Shown piece by piece: positions 1 through 8,395 of a stretch of DNA of 64,000 bases; position 1 is the first letter of the stretch, and the number at the start of each line of letters is the position of its first letter. The notes below the pieces were generated by a model. That model made no database searches. It worked only from the letters and a program-made list of their open reading frames with translations, and was not told where the DNA came from. The position numbers and the translations under genes were made by a program. The stretch spans positions 124,001 through 188,000 of the forward strand of contig NZ_BMPW01000002.1 in assembly GCF_014647795.1 (NCBI RefSeq), written 5' to 3'. The stretch is from Actinoplanes campanulatus. GTDB lineage: Bacteria; Actinomycetota; Actinomycetes; Mycobacteriales; Micromonosporaceae.

Positions 1-1
1 G

Positions 2-1087
2 CTCGACCCCGAGGTGCGGGCCGCCCTAGTCGAGGCGATCCGGCGGACCCGGAAGGTGCACGCCGACCAGCGCCGCTCCGACGTCACCACCCAGGTGGTC
101 GACGGCGGCACGGTGACCGAGCGCTGGCTGCCGGTGCGCCGGGTGGGCCTCTACGTGCCCGGCGGTCTGGCCGTCTACCCGTCGACCGTGGTGATGAACG
201 TGGCGCCCGCCCAGGAGGCCGGCGTCGAGGGCCTGGTGGTGACGTCGCCGCCGCAGGCCTCCAACGACGGCCTGCCCGACTCGCGGGTGCTGGCCGCGTG
301 CGCGCTGCTCGGCGTCACCGAGGTCTACGCCGTCGGCGGCGCGCAGGCGATCGCGATGCTGGGCTACGGCTCCGACGGGGTTGACGAGGGCGACCGCTGT
401 GCGCCGGTCGACGTGATCACCGGGCCGGGCAACATCTGGGTGACCGCGGCCAAGCGGCTGCTCCAGGGCACCGTCGGGATCGACGCGGAGGCCGGGCCCA
501 CCGAGATCGCCGTCCTGGCCGACGACACCGCCGACCCGCGGCACGTCGCGGCCGACCTGATCAGCCAGGCCGAGCATGACCCGCTGGCCGCTTCGGTCCT
601 GGTCACCCCGTCGCTGGAGCTGGCCGACGCGGTCGAGATCGAGCTGGAGAAGCAGGTCGCCGCGACCAGGCACGCCGAGCGGGTGCGCACCTCGCTGACC
701 GGCCAGCAGTCCGGTGTGGTGCTGGTCGACGACCTGGAGCAGGGCCTCCGCGTGGTCGACGAGTACGCGGCGGAGCACCTGGAGATCCAGACGAGGGACG
801 CGCGCGAGTGGGCCATGCGGGTCCGTAACGCCGGCGCGATCTTCGTGGGGGCGTATGCGCCGGTGTCGCTGGGCGACTATGCGGCCGGGTCCAACCACGT
901 GCTGCCGACCGCCGGGTGCGCCCGGCACTCGTCGGGGCTGTCGGTGCAGTCGTTCCTGCGGGGCATCCACGTCGTGGAGTACACCGAGGAGGCTCTCCGC
1001 GATGTGGCCGGGCACGTGGTCGCCCTGGCCAACGCCGAGGACCTGCCCGCCCACGGTGACGCGGTGACTGTGAGGTTCGCCCGGTGA
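2..1087 (+). CDS. hisD: Histidinol dehydrogenase, 5'-truncated by the window edge
   Basis: HisD carries out the last two steps of histidine synthesis, the NAD- and zinc-dependent oxidation of L-histidinol to L-histidine in the cytoplasm. The open frame runs in from the left edge, so the 361 residues seen lack roughly the first 70 of a usual 430-residue enzyme; the GTG at 14 is internal. Visible family marks are the [11 protein letters not shown] stretch (about residue 164), QAEHD (189-193, Gln and His zinc ligands), EHLEIQ (258-263, the catalytic Glu-His pair) and GSNHVLP (from about 296). The stop overlaps the hisC start by four bases (GTGA), so it is the first visible gene of a translationally coupled his operon. 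Confidence 0.97.
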   Translation, partial: LDPEVRAALVEAIRRTRKVHADQRRSDVTTQVVDGGTVTERWLPVRRVGLYVPGGLAVYPSTVVMNVAPAQEAGVEGLVVTSPPQASNDGLPDSRVLAACALLGVTEVYAVGGAQAIAMLGYGSDGVDEGDRCAPVDVITGPGNIWVTAAKRLLQGTVGIDAEAGPTEIAVLADDTADPRHVAADLISQAEHDPLAASVLVTPSLELADAVEIELEKQVAATRHAERVRTSLTGQQSGVVLVDDLEQGLRVVDEYAAEHLEIQTRDAREWAMRVRNAGAIFVGAYAPVSLGDYAAGSNHVLPTAGCARHSSGLSVQSFLRGIHVVEYTEEALRDVAGHVVALANAEDLPAHGDAVTVRFAR

Positions 1088-2238
1088 CGACCATCGACGA
1101 TCTGCCGATCCGGGACGATCTGCGGGGCAAGTCGCCGTACGGCGCACCCCAGCTGGACGTTCCGGTGCAGCTGAACACGAACGAGAACTCGTACCCGGTG
1201 CCGGACGACGTGGTCGAGGCGATCGGCAAGGCCGTGCAGGCCGAGCTGCGTGACCTCAACCGCTACCCGGACCGGGACGCGATCGCGCTGCGCAACGAGC
1301 TGGCCGGCTATCTGGGCCACGGCCTGACCACGGCGAACGTGTGGGCCGCCAACGGGTCGAACGAGGTGCAGCAGCAGCTGTTGCAGGCCTTCGGCGGCCC
1401 GGGGCGCAGCGCGCTCGGCTTCGGGCCCTCCTACTCGATGCACCCGCTGCTGGCGCAGGGCACCGGCACCCGGTGGATCGGGGCGCTGCGTGACCCCGAC
1501 TTCGGCCTGCGCCCGGAGGCCGCGGTCGCCGAGATCGAGAAGCACGACCCGGATCTGGTGTTCGTCTGCTCGCCGAACAACCCGACCGGCACGGCCCTCG
1601 ATCCGGCCGTGATCGATGCGATTTTGAACAGAGCCCGCGGCATGGTGATCGTCGACGAGGCGTACACCGAGTTCTCCCGCCCCGGCACGGCGAGCGCGCT
1701 GACCCTGCTGCCGCACCACCCGCGCCTGGTGGTGAGCCGGACCATGAGCAAGGCGTTCGGCTTCGCCGGCGGGCGGCTGGGCTATCTGGCCGCCGACCCG
1801 GCCGTGGTCGACGCCGTGCAACTGGTGCGCCTGCCCTACCACCTGTCGGCGATCAGCCAGGCGGCCGCGCGGGCGGCCGTCGTGCACCGGGCGTCGCTGC
1901 TGGCCACCGTGGAGGCGATCAAGGAGCAGCGCGACCGGATCGTCCAGGTTCTCCGTGAGCGCGGCGTGCGGGTTGCCGACAGCGACGCGAACTTCGTGCT
2001 GTTCGCCGTTTCCAAAGATCAAAAAGCCGACTGGCAGGCGTTCCTGGACCGGGGCGTGCTGATCCGGGACGTCGGGCTGGCCGGCTGGCTGCGGGTCACC
2101 GCCGGCACCGAGGACGAGACAACCGCATTCCTGAACGCCGCCGAGGAGATCCTTTCCGGCGAGCGAAGCGAGCCCAGTGGGCGCAGCGCCGCGAATGCGG
2201 CTCACAGCCCCGACGAACGTAGTGAGGAGGGGCTGTGA
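1084..2238 (+). CDS. hisC: Histidinol-phosphate aminotransferase
   Basis: HisC is the PLP enzyme that transfers an amino group from glutamate to imidazole-acetol phosphate. The 384-residue class I/II aminotransferase fold shows PNNPTG (164-169, substrate/PLP loop) and [13 protein letters not shown] with the Schiff-base lysine near 223. GTG start inside the hisD stop. Oddity: after the expected C-terminus (about residue 358) comes a hydrophilic tail rich in Ser, Glu, Arg and Ala. It is encoded by GC-rich repeat-like DNA (GAGCGAAGCGAGC) and one arm of a palindrome (2199-2241), suggesting a repeat element captured in frame. The tail overlaps hisB by four bases. Confidence 0.96.
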   Translation: MTTIDDLPIRDDLRGKSPYGAPQLDVPVQLNTNENSYPVPDDVVEAIGKAVQAELRDLNRYPDRDAIALRNELAGYLGHGLTTANVWAANGSNEVQQQLLQAFGGPGRSALGFGPSYSMHPLLAQGTGTRWIGALRDPDFGLRPEAAVAEIEKHDPDLVFVCSPNNPTGTALDPAVIDAILNRARGMVIVDEAYTEFSRPGTASALTLLPHHPRLVVSRTMSKAFGFAGGRLGYLAADPAVVDAVQLVRLPYHLSAISQAAARAAVVHRASLLATVEAIKEQRDRIVQVLRERGVRVADSDANFVLFAVSKDQKADWQAFLDRGVLIRDVGLAGWLRVTAGTEDETTAFLNAAEEILSGERSEPSGRSAANAAHSPDERSEEGL

Positions 2239-2241
2239 GCC
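2199..2241 (+). promoter_or_regulatory. Perfect inverted repeat covering the hisC stop and hisB start
   Basis: GGCTCACAGCCCC (2199-2211) is the exact complement of GGGGCTGTGAGCC (2229-2241), a 13-bp stem with a 17-base loop. The right arm contains the hisB GTG (2235) and the end of its purine-rich GAGGAGG ribosome site. In mRNA the hairpin would hide hisB initiation until ribosomes finishing hisC open it. The structure is seen; the regulatory role is inferred. Confidence 0.6.
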
Positions 2242-2846
2242 GTACCGCCCGCATCGATCGCGTCACCAACGAGACCAAGGTGCTCATCGAGATCGACCTC
2301 GACGGCACCGGCAAGGGCGACCTGAACACCGGGGTCGGCTTCTACGACCACATGCTCAACCAGCTCGCCAAGCACGGCGGGTTCGACCTCACGGTGCGCT
2401 GCGAGGGCGACCTGGAGATCGACTCGCACCACACCATGGAGGACACCGCCATCGCCCTCGGCGAGGCGTTCGCCAAGGCGCTCGGCGACAAGCGGGGCAT
2501 CCGGCGGTACGGGTCGGCCACCATCCCGATGGACGAGGTGCTGGTCCGGGCCGCCGTGGACCTGTCCGGCCGGCCCTACGTGGTGCACGACGAGCCGCTG
2601 CTCACGCCGTACATCGGGCCGGTCTACGCGACCAGCATGACCCGGCACATCTTCGAGGCGTTCGGCCACGCCGCCAAGGTGACCCTGCACGTGGACGTGC
2701 TCCGCGCCTGCCGTCCGGGCGGTCACCCGGACGCGCACCACGTGGTGGAGGCCCAGTTCAAGGCGTTCTCCCGGGCACTGCGGGAGGCTGTCGAGATCGA
2801 CCCGCGCAACGCCGGCTCGCTGCCGTCCACCAAGGGGGTGCTGTGA
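2235..2846 (+). CDS. hisB: Imidazoleglycerol-phosphate dehydratase
   Basis: HisB dehydrates imidazole glycerol phosphate to imidazole-acetol phosphate using manganese. The 203-residue monofunctional form (no phosphatase domain, as usual in actinobacteria) shows both metal-binding motifs: DSHHTMED (63-70) and [12 protein letters not shown] (166-177). The length is normal. GTG start overlapping the hisC stop; the start lies in a palindrome, so expression is probably coupled to hisC translation. Its stop overlaps the GTG of the next small gene. Confidence 0.97.
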   Translation: MSRTARIDRVTNETKVLIEIDLDGTGKGDLNTGVGFYDHMLNQLAKHGGFDLTVRCEGDLEIDSHHTMEDTAIALGEAFAKALGDKRGIRRYGSATIPMDEVLVRAAVDLSGRPYVVHDEPLLTPYIGPVYATSMTRHIFEAFGHAAKVTLHVDVLRACRPGGHPDAHHVVEAQFKAFSRALREAVEIDPRNAGSLPSTKGVL

Positions 2847-3004
2847 TCTCGCTGGTGCTGTTCGCGCTCGCCGGGATCCTGATCGGCGGCGTGATCCAGC
2901 TGGTCAAGTCGGGGGCGACCCGGTTCAGCATCGGGATCACCGCGGTGCTGGCGGTGCTCGCGGTCGCCGGCGGGTTCGCCTGGTGGCCCTCGGGGGAGGC
3001 GTGA
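2843..3004 (+). CDS. Small membrane protein between hisB and hisH (53 aa)
   Basis: A 53-residue reading frame starts at GTG 2843 inside the hisB stop (GTGA) and ends at TGA 3002-3004, overlapping the hisH ATG by one base. It encodes two hydrophobic segments (about residues 1-15 and 30-48) separated by a short polar loop with Lys and Arg, ending in a Trp-Trp-Pro tail. Tight coupling on both sides and the membrane-protein pattern argue that it is real although very short. I do not recognise a family; a role in histidine synthesis is not implied by its sequence. Confidence 0.7.
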   Translation: MISLVLFALAGILIGGVIQLVKSGATRFSIGITAVLAVLAVAGGFAWWPSGEA

Positions 3005-3621
3005 TGGCGAAGAGTGTGGTCGTCCTCGACTACGGCTCGGGGAATCTGCGGTCGGCGGAGCGGGCGGTCGCCCGTACCGGGGTGGACGTGACGGTCACCA
3101 GCGATCTGGCGGCGGCGGCCGAGGCGGACGGTCTCGTGGTGCCCGGCGTGGGGGCGTACGCGGCCTGCATGGCCGGGATCGAGGCGCTGAACGCCGGACC
3201 GGTGATCGCCGAGAGGGTGGCGGCCGGAAAGCCGGTGCTGGGCATCTGCGTCGGCATGCAGATCCTCTTCGAGTCCGGGGTGGAGCACGGGGTGGAGACC
3301 AAGGGGCTGGGCCTGCTGCCCGGTTCGGTCACGAAGCTGTCCGCGCAGCGGATCCCGCACATGGGCTGGAACACGGTCGACGTCGCCGAGGGCTCCCGGC
3401 TGCTGGACAACCTTCCCGCTGGGGCACGGTTCTACTTCGTCCATTCGTACGCCGCTCAGGATCTTGATCTTCTCAACCACGCCCGGGTGACCACCGCGTC
3501 GCATGACCGGCCGTTCGTGGCCGTGGTGGAGGCGGGCGCGCTCAGCGCCGCCCAGTTCCACCCGGAGAAGTCGGCCGACTCCGGTTACCTGCTGCTGAGC
3601 AACTGGGTCGCGACGCTTTGA
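3004..3621 (+). CDS. hisH: Imidazole glycerol phosphate synthase, glutaminase subunit
   Basis: HisH hydrolyses glutamine and channels ammonia to HisF, which forms imidazole glycerol phosphate and AICAR. This is a class I glutamine amidotransferase of 205 residues with the triad Cys82 (GICVGMQ), His186 and Glu188 (FHPEKS), and the oxyanion-loop region PGVGAY near residue 43. I chose ATG 3004, which overlaps the preceding stop by one base; GTG 3001 and GTG 2983 are in frame but less suited. Its partner hisF lies 2.9 kb downstream, beyond an inserted LysR/EamA pair. Confidence 0.96.
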   Translation: MAKSVVVLDYGSGNLRSAERAVARTGVDVTVTSDLAAAAEADGLVVPGVGAYAACMAGIEALNAGPVIAERVAAGKPVLGICVGMQILFESGVEHGVETKGLGLLPGSVTKLSAQRIPHMGWNTVDVAEGSRLLDNLPAGARFYFVHSYAAQDLDLLNHARVTTASHDRPFVAVVEAGALSAAQFHPEKSADSGYLLLSNWVATL

Positions 3622-3935
3622 GTAGGGAACGTGCCCGGCGCCGGGCCGAGCGGCTCGCCGTCCAGGAGCGGGAGAAGGCGGTCCGTGCCCGCCGGGTGGC
3701 CCGCCGGGACCGGCGCCGCGTCTTCCTGCGATCCCTGAAACCACGGTTCGGCCGGGACGGGCGGCTCTATCACCGCAGCCGCCGGCAGCGGATCGGCATC
3801 GTGGTCGTCACGCTGCTGGCCGTCGCCGCCGTCTGGACGCTCATCCCGGACCTGCCACTTCGCATCATCCTCACCGCCATGCTCGTTCTCGCCGTGCCGG
3901 CCCTCGTCGTCGTGGTGCTCGGCCGCCGGGCTTAG
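3618..3935 (+). CDS. Small basic membrane protein in the his operon (105 aa)
   Basis: TTG start inside the hisH stop (TTGA). The N-terminal half is strongly basic (Arg-rich, about residues 2-57) and probably cytoplasmic. Two hydrophobic helices follow (about 58-77 and 83-102). It is coupled to hisH upstream and lies 17 bases before priA. I do not recognise a domain. It could be a membrane tether or an unrelated passenger; nothing in it shows catalysis. Confidence 0.75.
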   Translation: MSRERARRRAERLAVQEREKAVRARRVARRDRRRVFLRSLKPRFGRDGRLYHRSRRQRIGIVVVTLLAVAAVWTLIPDLPLRIILTAMLVLAVPALVVVVLGRRA

Positions 3936-3952
3936 CTTCCATCAGGAGAAAC

Positions 3953-4672
3953 ATGACCCTCCAACTGCTGCCCGCCGTCGACGTCGCCGACGGCCAGGCC
4001 GTCCGCCTGGTGCAGGGCGCCGCCGGCTCGGAGACCGCCTACGGCGACCCGCTGGAGGCCGCGCTGGCCTGGCAGAACGACGGCGCCGAGTGGATCCACC
4101 TGGTCGACCTGGACGCGGCGTTCGGCCGTGGCTCCAACGCCGACCTGCTCGCCGACGTGGTGCGGCGGCTCGACGTCAAGGTGGAGCTGTCCGGCGGCAT
4201 CCGCGACGACGCGTCGCTGACCCGGGCGCTGGCCACCGGCGCCCAGCGGGTCAACATCGGCACCGCCGCGCTGGAGGACCCGGAGTGGTGCGACCGGATC
4301 TGCGGCGAGTACGGCGACCGCGTGGCGATCGGCCTGGACGTGCGCGGGCGGACCCTGTCGGCGCGCGGCTGGACCCGTGACGGCGGCGACCTGTACGAGG
4401 TGCTGGCCCGGCTGGACAAGGCGGGCGCGTCCCGCTACGTCGTCACCGACATCACCAAGGACGGCACCATGCGCGGCCCGAACCTGGACCTGCTGCGCGA
4501 GGTGTGCGCCGCCACCGACAAGCCGGTCATCGCCAGTGGTGGCGTCTCCACCCTGGACGACCTGCGGGCCCTGGCCACCCTGGAGCCGGTCGGGGTGGAG
4601 GGGGTCATCGCGGGCAAGGCGCTCTATGCGGGCGCGTTCACCGTACGAGAAGCTCTTGCCGTTCTCGGTTGA
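3953..4672 (+). CDS. priA: Bifunctional phosphoribosyl isomerase PriA (HisA/TrpF activities)
   Basis: This (beta/alpha)8-barrel isomerises ProFAR in histidine synthesis and, in actinobacteria, PRA in tryptophan synthesis. The 239 residues resemble mycobacterial PriA: catalytic Asp10, Arg18 ([11 protein letters not shown]), the loop RGW (138-140, equivalent to the Arg/Trp pair that lets PriA bind PRA), DITKDGT with Asp170, and the phosphate site [11 protein letters not shown] ribosome site AGGAG lies 8 bases before ATG. No trpF occurs in the trp cluster of this window, consistent with dual function. The 3' end overlaps the convergent LysR gene by 35 bases. Confidence 0.95.
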   Translation: MTLQLLPAVDVADGQAVRLVQGAAGSETAYGDPLEAALAWQNDGAEWIHLVDLDAAFGRGSNADLLADVVRRLDVKVELSGGIRDDASLTRALATGAQRVNIGTAALEDPEWCDRICGEYGDRVAIGLDVRGRTLSARGWTRDGGDLYEVLARLDKAGASRYVVTDITKDGTMRGPNLDLLREVCAATDKPVIASGGVSTLDDLRALATLEPVGVEGVIAGKALYAGAFTVREALAVLG

Positions 4673-5546
4673 TCTTCCAAGCCTCACGTAGTGCCTGTTC
4701 AGCGGCCCGGATGGCGGGCCGGGCCGCTGAGGAGTCCCGCCAGGCGAGAACGACGCGCCGAGTGGGCACCGGGTCAAGACGGACAATTCGCAATTTATCC
4801 GGAATGTCGGCGCGGGCCAACCGCGGAATGAGGCCGACCCCGAGCCCGGCGGCGATCAGCGTCAACTGTGTCTCGAACTCGCCCACCTGGAAATCCGGCA
4901 CCACCCCGGGCAGTCGCCGGATCAGGTACTCGTAGCAGACGTCGCCCGCCCGGACGCCGATCCAGCGCTCGTGACGGGCTTCCTCCAGGGCGATGGTCCC
5001 GGCCAGGCGATGATCATGCGGCACGACCAGGTCGGCGTGATCCTCCCCGAGCGTGACCTTCGAGATCCCGTCCGGATAGCGCAGCGCCACCTCCGGCCAG
5101 TCGTCCAGCACCGCGAGATCGACATGGCCGCGGCGCAGCAGGTCGAGCCCCTCGTGCGGATTCACCTCGATCAGCCCGGTGGTCAACTGCGGATGATCGG
5201 TGGCCAGGCGGCGCAGGGCGTGCGGCATGAGCGCCCGGCAGGCGGTCGCGAAGGCCGTCATGGTGAGCCGCCCGGTGACCGTGTCCCGGTGCGCGGCGAG
5301 CGCCGTCTCCGCCTCGTCCAGGCTGGTCAGCACCCGCTCGGCGTGATCGGCGAGGACCCGCCCGGCCTCGGTGAGCCGCAGCCGCCGCCCGTCCTTCTCG
5401 ACCAGCGTGGCGCCGGTCTCCCGCTCCAGCTTGGCGAGTTGCTGGGAGACCGCCGACGGCGTGCAGTGCAGCGCGTGGCCGGCGGCGAGAACCGTGCCGT
5501 AGCTGGCCACCGCGTGCAGCGCCCGGAGTCTCCCCACGTCGATCAT
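4638..5546 (-). CDS. LysR-family transcriptional regulator
   Basis: 302 residues. The N-terminal winged helix-turn-helix spans about 1-60 ([18 protein letters not shown] is the recognition region) and is followed by a helical linker and a two-lobe effector domain (about 90-295) containing the typical [10 protein letters not shown] loop. It is divergent from an EamA exporter with 73 bases between starts, the classic arrangement for a LysR protein controlling its neighbour. A 17-bp palindrome overlaps its own start codon, suggesting autoregulation. The effector is unknown; amino-acid or metabolite export is inferred from the transporter. The 3' end runs into priA. Confidence 0.93.
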   Translation of the reverse strand: MIDVGRLRALHAVASYGTVLAAGHALHCTPSAVSQQLAKLERETGATLVEKDGRRLRLTEAGRVLADHAERVLTSLDEAETALAAHRDTVTGRLTMTAFATACRALMPHALRRLATDHPQLTTGLIEVNPHEGLDLLRRGHVDLAVLDDWPEVALRYPDGISKVTLGEDHADLVVPHDHRLAGTIALEEARHERWIGVRAGDVCYEYLIRRLPGVVPDFQVGEFETQLTLIAAGLGVGLIPRLARADIPDKLRIVRLDPVPTRRVVLAWRDSSAARPAIRAAEQALREAWKINRERQELLVR

Positions 5547-5561
5547 GTAGCGATGCTACAT
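5545..5561. promoter_or_regulatory. Palindromic operator candidate between LysR gene and EamA gene
   Basis: ATGTAGC-GAT-GCTACAT is a perfect 7-3-7 inverted repeat that includes the first bases of the LysR start codon. A third GTGTAGC half-site follows at 5567-5573. It lies 58 bases before the EamA start. The palindrome is seen; binding by the adjacent LysR protein is inferred. Confidence 0.65.
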
Positions 5562-5619
5562 CGACGGTGTAGCTTATTTTGCTGGTGCTTAACGTTCCGG
5601 CCGGGCGAGGCTAGGCCCC

Positions 5620-6504
5620 ATGAGACCGCGTGACCTCGCCCTCGCCGTCGCCGTGGCGGCCGTCTGGGGATTCAACTTCGTCGCCATCGACGCCGGGCTG
5701 GAGCACTTCCCGCCGCTGCTCTTCTCCGCCCTGCGGTTCGGCCTGGCCGCCTTCCCGGCGCTGCTGCTGGTCGGCCGCCCGCAGGTGCCGTGGCGCTGGC
5801 TCGTCACGGTCGCCCTGGTCCTCGGCGTGGTCAAGTTCAGCCTGCTCTTCATCGGGATGCACGCCGGGATGCCGGCCGGCCTCAGCTCGCTGGTCCTGCA
5901 GAGCCAGGCGATCTTCACGATGCTCTTCGCCACGCTGTTCCTGCGTGAGCGCCCGCGCCCGGTGCAGCTCGCCGGGCTGGCGGTGGCGATCGCCGGAGTC
6001 GCCGTGGTGGCCACCCGGATGACCGCGAACCTGCCCGCCTTCCTGCTGGTCATCGGCGCGGCCGCGGCCTGGGGTGTGTCCAACGTCGCCACCCGCAAAG
6101 CGTCGCCGCCGGACACGCTGCGCTTCATGGTCTGGGTGAGCGCCCTGGCCACCGGCCCGCTGATCATCCTCACCCTGCTGGTCGACGGACCGGCCGCCGA
6201 CCTGGCCGCGCTGCGTGCCGTCGACACCGAGGCGGTGCTCGCGCTGCTCTACATCGCACTGGTCTCCACCCTCGCCGGGTTCGCCGGCTGGGGCTACCTG
6301 ATGCGGCGGTACGGCGCCTCGACCGTGGCCCCGTTCTCGATGCTCGTCCCGTTCTTCGGCATCGCCTCGGCCACGCTGTTCCTCGGCGAGCGGATCCACG
6401 GCGCCGACGTCGCCGGCGGCGCGCTGGTGGTCAGCGGCGTGCTTTTGGGACTGGTCAGGTCCCGCCCGGCCCGGAAGCCGGAGCTGGTTAGGGTGGGAGC
6501 ATGA
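5620..6504 (+). CDS. EamA (DMT superfamily) transporter
   Basis: 294 residues with about ten hydrophobic helices in two EamA repeats (about 5-135 and 145-280), the usual drug/metabolite-transporter plan. The opening [10 protein letters not shown] resembles the WGsnf signature of the family. Members export amino acids, cysteine derivatives or drugs; the substrate here cannot be read. Divergent from a LysR gene and overlapping hisF by four bases (ATGA), so the EamA promoter probably also drives hisF. Confidence 0.92.
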   Translation: MRPRDLALAVAVAAVWGFNFVAIDAGLEHFPPLLFSALRFGLAAFPALLLVGRPQVPWRWLVTVALVLGVVKFSLLFIGMHAGMPAGLSSLVLQSQAIFTMLFATLFLRERPRPVQLAGLAVAIAGVAVVATRMTANLPAFLLVIGAAAAWGVSNVATRKASPPDTLRFMVWVSALATGPLIILTLLVDGPAADLAALRAVDTEAVLALLYIALVSTLAGFAGWGYLMRRYGASTVAPFSMLVPFFGIASATLFLGERIHGADVAGGALVVSGVLLGLVRSRPARKPELVRVGA

Positions 6505-7262
6505 CGGTCGCGGTGCGTGTGATCCCCTGCCTGGACGTGGACGCCGGCCGGGTGGTGAAGGGTGTCAACTTCGTCGACCTGCGCGACGCCGGCGACCCGG
6601 TCGAGCTGGCCGCCGCCTACGACGCGGCCGGCGCCGACGAGCTCACCTTCCTCGACGTGACCGCGTCCTCCGACGACCGGGGCACCATGCTCGACGTGGT
6701 CCGGCGGACCGCCGAGACGGTCTTCATCCCGCTCACCGTGGGCGGCGGCGTCCGCTCCCCGGAAAACGTCGACGTGCTGCTGCGCGCCGGCGCCGACAAG
6801 GTCGGGGTGAACACGGCGGCCATCGCCCGTCCCGCGCTCATCTCCGAGATCGCCGAGCGGTTCGGCAACCAGGTGCTGGTGCTGTCGCTGGACGTGCGGC
6901 GTTCCGCCGAGCAGCCGAGTGGCTGGGAGGTCACCACGCACGGCGGCCGCCGCAGCGCCGGGCTCGACGCGATCGAGTGGGCCGCGCGGGTGGCCGAGCT
7001 GGGCGCCGGGGAGATCCTGCTCAACTCGATGGACGCCGATGGGACCAAGGCCGGTTTCGATCTCGGCCTGATCCGGGCGGTGCGGGCGGTCGTCGACATC
7101 CCGGTGATCGCCAGCGGTGGTGCGGGCGCGGTCGAGCACTTTCCGCCGGCCGTCGAGGCGGGGGCGGACGCGGTGCTCGCCGCCAGCGTCTTCCACTTCG
7201 GTGACCTCACCATCGGCGAGGTCAAGGAGAGCCTGCGGGCGGCCGGTAACCCGGTCCGCTAA
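6501..7262 (+). CDS. hisF: Imidazole glycerol phosphate synthase, cyclase subunit
   Basis: HisF is the barrel subunit that uses ammonia from HisH to close the imidazole ring. 253 residues, normal length. Catalytic Asp at [14 protein letters not shown] (Asp13) and Asp at LSLDVRR (about 132), with TVGGGVRS and [11 protein letters not shown] forming the phosphate sites. Its ATG overlaps the EamA stop, so it is separated from hisH-priA by a foreign promoter and could respond to the LysR regulator. It ends convergently against a minus-strand gene with a four-base overlap. Confidence 0.97.
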   Translation: MTVAVRVIPCLDVDAGRVVKGVNFVDLRDAGDPVELAAAYDAAGADELTFLDVTASSDDRGTMLDVVRRTAETVFIPLTVGGGVRSPENVDVLLRAGADKVGVNTAAIARPALISEIAERFGNQVLVLSLDVRRSAEQPSGWEVTTHGGRRSAGLDAIEWAARVAELGAGEILLNSMDADGTKAGFDLGLIRAVRAVVDIPVIASGGAGAVEHFPPAVEAGADAVLAASVFHFGDLTIGEVKESLRAAGNPVR

Positions 7263-7687
7263 CGGCCGTCGGCCAGCCGCAAGCTGTACTCGCGAACCGC
7301 GGCGTTGTAGGCCTGCTCGTCCAGCGTCCACTCGGTCCAGCCGGGCCGGGCCGCGCGGTTGAGCTGCGCCTGCAACGTCATCACGGCCGAGGACAGGCCG
7401 CTGAACGGCCGGGTCCGCCAGAGCTGCTCACCGGCCGGGGCGACCTCGAACACGTCGTCGTCCACGGTGATCAGCCCGGCCCCGGACAGCCGGCGGATCG
7501 ACTCCTCGAGATCCTCGCGGGCGGGCACGCTGTGGTGCAGGAAATCCGCCGCGGCCAGCAGGTCGGCCAGCGTCGCCCCGGTCACCGGCAGCGCCGCGTG
7601 CAGTGCCCGGTCACGCTCCAGGCGCTCGGCGATGACCGCGGAGACGAAGATCCAAGCGTCGTTCCAGTTCCAGTCACCGGCCCCCAT
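7259..7687 (-). CDS. Hypothetical protein, helical, winged-helix-like (142 aa)
   Basis: A start at ATG 7687 gives 142 residues beginning with a Trp-rich segment ([11 protein letters not shown]). The central part, [20 protein letters not shown] followed by a [14 protein letters not shown] wing-like turn, looks like a winged helix. The frame extends to 7744, but that extension overlaps the YczE gene more deeply and reads less naturally. It overlaps the YczE 3' end by 14 bases, suggesting an operon with it. I do not recognise a named family. Confidence 0.75.
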   Translation of the reverse strand: MGAGDWNWNDAWIFVSAVIAERLERDRALHAALPVTGATLADLLAAADFLHHSVPAREDLEESIRRLSGAGLITVDDDVFEVAPAGEQLWRTRPFSGLSSAVMTLQAQLNRAARPGWTEWTLDEQAYNAAVREYSLRLADGR

Positions 7688-8336
7688 GCCGCAATGATGC
7701 CGTGCCGTCGGCGTACCGGGAAGCGAATGTGTCCGGAAGATCACCGCCGGCCGGTCGCCGGACGGTCAGCAACGGCAGGAACAGGTGCACCAGCGGACCG
7801 ATCGCCAGCGCGTACGCGATCGTGCCCACCCCGACCGTCCCACCCAGCAGGAAACCGGCGCCCAGCACGGTCACTTCGATGCCGGTACGGAACACCCGCA
7901 GCGACACCCGCGGGAACCGCCCGGCCAGTCCGGTCATCAGCCCGTCGCGCGGCCCCGGCCCCATCCGGCTGCCGATGTAGAGGCCGGTCGCGAACCCGTT
8001 CACCAGGATGCCGCCGATCAGATAGCCGACCCGGCCCGGCATCGTGGCGGCGGACGGCAGCAGCGCGAGGGCCGCATCCGCCGCGAAGCCGACCACGACC
8101 AGATTGGCCATCGTGCCGAACCCGGGCCGCTGCCGCAACGGGATCCACAGCAGCAGCACCGGGATGCCGGTCAGCAGCACCACCCAGCCGTAACTGATCC
8201 CGGTGACCTCGGAGACACCCTGGTGGAAGACGTCCCACGGGTTGAGGCCGAGGCCCGACTCCACCATGAGGGCCATGCTGGCTCCGTAGAGGACGAGACC
8301 GGCGAACAGTTGGGGGACACGGCGCAGCAGGCTCAT
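7674..8336 (-). CDS. YczE-type integral membrane protein
   Basis: 220 residues from ATG 8336 (GTG 8345 is also possible) with five to six hydrophobic helices. LGLNPWDVFHQGVS near the N-terminus and GSRMGPGPRDGLM in the middle are typical of the YczE/YitT-like family. The molecular function of the family is unknown. Divergent from a MocR-type regulator gene; this pairing is recurrent in bacteria and implies that the MocR protein, which senses PLP or an amino compound, controls this membrane protein. Confidence 0.88.
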   Translation of the reverse strand: MSLLRRVPQLFAGLVLYGASMALMVESGLGLNPWDVFHQGVSEVTGISYGWVVLLTGIPVLLLWIPLRQRPGFGTMANLVVVGFAADAALALLPSAATMPGRVGYLIGGILVNGFATGLYIGSRMGPGPRDGLMTGLAGRFPRVSLRVFRTGIEVTVLGAGFLLGGTVGVGTIAYALAIGPLVHLFLPLLTVRRPAGGDLPDTFASRYADGTASLRHGGR

Positions 8337-8351
8337 GACAGCCACTCTTCA

Positions 8352-8380
8352 TGCCAATCGGCCGGTGCTAAAGTGCCAAT
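8352..8380. promoter_or_regulatory. Direct repeat TGCCAAT x2 in the yczE/mocR divergent region
   Basis: TGCCAAT occurs at 8352-8358 and 8374-8380, 22 bp apart, or about two helical turns, with an imperfect TGCTAAA between them. Direct repeats on one DNA face are the usual arrangement for dimeric MocR/GntR-aminotransferase regulators. The second copy lies just before the mocR ribosome site (CGGAGG), so autoregulation is likely. Binding is inferred. Confidence 0.6.
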
Positions 8381-8395
8381 TCATCGGAGGTGGCT

